Assembly: GCA_035388585.1 (NCBI GenBank) | Contig: DAOOQE010000019.1 | Span: 1 to 23,632, forward strand | DNA: 23,632 nucleotides | Reading direction: 5' to 3' | Source: CAG-492 sp035388585 | Lineage (GTDB): Bacteria; Bacillota; Clostridia; TANB77; CAG-508 | Shown: positions 22,214 to 23,632 of the stretch, one piece after another | Position numbering within the stretch: position 1 is the first letter of the stretch | How the letters are laid out: each line of letters begins with the position of its first letter | Translations under genes and position numbers: made by a program | The notes under the pieces: model-generated | Seen by the model: the letters and a program-made list of their open reading frames with translations, nothing else | Databases searched by the model: none | Told to the model about the DNA's origin: nothing

Positions 22214-22840
22214 TTATGCTTTTACACTTAATTTTATTTTTAGTATTGCACCTTTTGCTCCTGGTACACTACCTTTTACTAATATTACATTTTTGTCTGT
22301 ATCTACTTTTACAACATCTAGGTTTTGTATTGTAACTGTTGTTCTTCCCATATGTCCTGGAAGTTTTTTACCTTTAAATACTCTACCTGGTGTTGAAGTT
22401 GCACCCATTGAACCTGGTCTTCTATGATACATAGATCCATGTCCCATTGGTCCTCTTGATTGTCCATGACGTTTTATAACACCTTGGAATCCTTTTCCTT
22501 TTGTTGTTCCTTGTATATCTAATCTATCTCCAATTTCAAATACATCAGCTTTTAATTCAGTTCCTACTGTTAATTCTTCTACTGCATCTGTTCTGAATTC
22601 TCTTAAATATTTTTTTGGAGCTATTTTTACTTTTGCAAAATGTCCTTTTTTTGGTTTATTTAATTTTGTTTCTTTAACATCTCCAAACCCTAATTGTATT
22701 GCATTATAACCATCAGTTTCTACTGTTTTGATTTGTGCTATTACACATGGTCCTGCTTGGATTGCTGTTACTGGAATAACTTTTCCTTTTTCATCAAATA
22801 TTTGTGTCATTCCAACTTTTTTTCCTATTAATGTTTTCAT
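22214..22840 (-). CDS. rplC: 50S ribosomal protein L3
   Basis: L3 is an early assembly protein whose extension reaches the peptidyl transferase centre. The 208 residues begin MKTLIGKKVGMTQIFDEKGK and carry TTKGKGFQGVIKRHG, GPMGHGSMYHRRPGSMGA and the CP-extension GRVFKGKKLPGHMGR. The ATG has an AGGAGG site. The 96-nt gap from rpsJ holds two small hairpins. Confidence 0.98.
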   Translation of the reverse strand: MKTLIGKKVGMTQIFDEKGKVIPVTAIQAGPCVIAQIKTVETDGYNAIQLGFGDVKETKLNKPKKGHFAKVKIAPKKYLREFRTDAVEELTVGTELKADVFEIGDRLDIQGTTKGKGFQGVIKRHGQSRGPMGHGSMYHRRPGSMGATSTPGRVFKGKKLPGHMGRTTVTIQNLDVVKVDTDKNVILVKGSVPGAKGAILKIKLSVKA

Positions 22841-22864
22841 TTTTTAATTTCCTCCTAACTATTG

Positions 22865-22919
22865 GCTGACCTTTATTAAATCAGCTTGGTTTAATTTAGT
22901 TCTATTGTATAGTAGAACT
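22865..22919 (-). other. Two hairpins in the rpsJ-rplC gap
   Basis: AGTTCTA (22898-22904) pairs with TAGAACT (22913-22919), and GCTGA (22865-22869) pairs with TCAGC (22881-22885), both perfect. No T-run follows either, so they are not intrinsic terminators. Processing or translational tuning is possible. Confidence 0.4.
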
Positions 22920-22936
22920 TTTGTACTCGATTCAAA

Positions 22937-23269
22937 TTATAATTTGATTTCGATGTTTACGCCAGCTGGTAAATCAATTTTCATTAAGCTATCAACTGTT
23001 TTTTGTGTTGGATAAAGAATATCTATAACTCTTTTATGTGTTCTCATTTCGAATTGTTCTCTTGCATCTTTGTGTTTGTGTGGAGAACGTAAAATTGTTA
23101 TTATTTCCTTTTCTGTTGGTAATGGAATAGGACCTGATACTTTTGCTCCTGTTTTTTTAGCAGTATCTACTATTTTTTCAGCAGACTGTTCTAATACAAC
23201 GTGATCATAAGCCTTTAATCTTATTCTGATTTTTTCGCTTGTTACAGCATTTTCTTTTACTGTTGCCAT
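22937..23269 (-). CDS. rpsJ: 30S ribosomal protein S10
   Basis: S10 is in the 30S head and, as NusE, forms part of the transcription antitermination complex. The ATG at 23269 (MATVKENAVTSEKIRIRLKA) lies 8 nt after AAGGAGGG. A longer in-frame extension of 32 codons upstream runs through the leader and is not expected to be translated. The 110 residues include YDHVVLEQSAEKIVDTAKKTGAKVSGPIPLPT and RTHKRVIDILYPT. It is the first gene of the cluster. Confidence 0.97.
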   Translation of the reverse strand: MATVKENAVTSEKIRIRLKAYDHVVLEQSAEKIVDTAKKTGAKVSGPIPLPTEKEIITILRSPHKHKDAREQFEMRTHKRVIDILYPTQKTVDSLMKIDLPAGVNIEIKL

Positions 23270-23502
23270 GTAAATTTCCCTCCTTAATATTTTATTTTGG
23301 TCGGAAGTTATAAACGCACCCTGGTGTTTTGTTTTTAACCAATATATAAACCCAAGTTTTCGCATGATTTTCTTGGGATAAGTGCTAATTTAATAAATAA
23401 CTTACCGCCTGGTCTAAGCCAAGACATACTCCATAGAAGTTCCCTCCACCCTGATATTTCAAGGATGTAGCCACATTCTACTTCACCGCTAATCTTACAT
23501 GC
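23270..23502 (-). promoter_or_regulatory. Structured leader of the S10 operon
   Basis: A 5' UTR of about 230 nt, far more GC-rich than the other spacers. On the minus strand it contains CTTA-N8-TAAG, an outer GAAGT/ACTTC pairing, CCCAAG...CTTGGG near 23353-23379 and CACC-AG-GGTG near 23318-23327. L4-mediated autogenous control is known for S10 leaders in E. coli and Bacillus. I infer a similar role here. I cannot assign it to a described RNA family. Confidence 0.6.
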
Positions 23503-23508
23503 CTTTCC

Positions 23509-23537
23509 ATTATATATTATTTGGTTAATATTGTCAA
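23509..23537 (-). promoter_or_regulatory. Main promoter of the S10-spc-alpha cluster
   Basis: On the minus strand, TTGACA (23537-23532), a 17-bp spacer and TATAAT (23514-23509) are both perfect consensus. It is one of only two fully consensus promoters in the window, fitting the demand for ribosomal proteins. Transcription would begin near 23502. Confidence 0.93.
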
Positions 23538-23582
23538 TACTTTTTCCTAAGTTGATTTATTATTGTATGTGTCAAGTAAATG

Positions 23583-23632
23583 GGTTGAATTAAAAAGTAA
23601 ATGCCCATCAATACAAAAATATAGTTGATAAT
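23583..23632. repeat. Right copy of 50-bp terminal inverted repeat
   Basis: It matches the left copy (3-52) perfectly in reverse complement. Next to it the motif AAGTAAATG occurs twice (23574-23582 and 23595-23603 region), once outside and once inside the repeat. This is reminiscent of the multiple terminal sites of IS21-type elements, but the assignment is weak. Confidence 0.88.

Overview
The window is very AT-rich DNA, almost certainly from a low-GC Clostridia-type Firmicute. The evidence is: ribosomal genes in the order S10-spc-alpha followed by secY-adk-map-infA-rpmJ; zinc-binding forms of S4, S14, L24 and L36; strong AGGAGG-type ribosome binding sites; sigma-A promoters; TTG and GTG starts; and the standard code with UGA as stop. 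I cannot place it to genus. A perfect 50-bp inverted repeat (3-52 and 23583-23632) lies at the two ends of the window. It looks like a dispersed repeat, probably an insertion-sequence end, at which the contig was broken.

From right to left on the minus strand, a strong promoter at 23509-23537 and a structured leader precede rpsJ. Then come rplC, rplD, rplW, rplB, rpsS, rplV, rpsC, rplP, rpmC, rpsQ, rplN, rplX, rplE, rpsN, rpsH, rplF, rplR, rpsE, rplO, secY, adk, map, infA, rpmJ, rpsM, rpsK, rpsD, rpoA and rplQ, ending in an intrinsic terminator at about 5581-5625. These genes make about half the ribosomal proteins plus the secretion channel, adenylate kinase, methionine aminopeptidase, IF1 and the RNA polymerase alpha subunit. 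rpmD (L30), usually between rpsE and rplO, is absent. The largest break in the cluster, between secY and adk, holds a 227-bp near-perfect palindrome that is either a MITE-like element or a long hairpin RNA.

The left 5.5 kb is accessory. Two small plus-strand genes of unknown function (4476-4793, 5121-5402) are paralogous. Each has the same extended -10 promoter, the same two-hairpin leader and its own terminator. Left of them on the minus strand are a coding remnant (4152-4280), recD2 (1677-3938) and comF (470-1336). comF is open upstream into an intact zinc-finger domain but has no ATG, GTG or TTG there. A 39-residue hydrophobic basic peptide (182-301, plus) with its own promoter, RBS and terminator lies next to the left end.

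Nearly every long intergenic gap holds a different short tandem repeat (90, 36, 39, 35, 47, 77 and 41 bp units). Two of these overlap gene ends: the recD2 start and the rplB stop. This points to recent, recurrent tandem duplication in the spacers. The strongest candidates for something undescribed are the paired paralogous cassettes with a shared leader, the 227-bp palindrome, and the repeated recD2 initiation region with its ladder of mini-ORFs.
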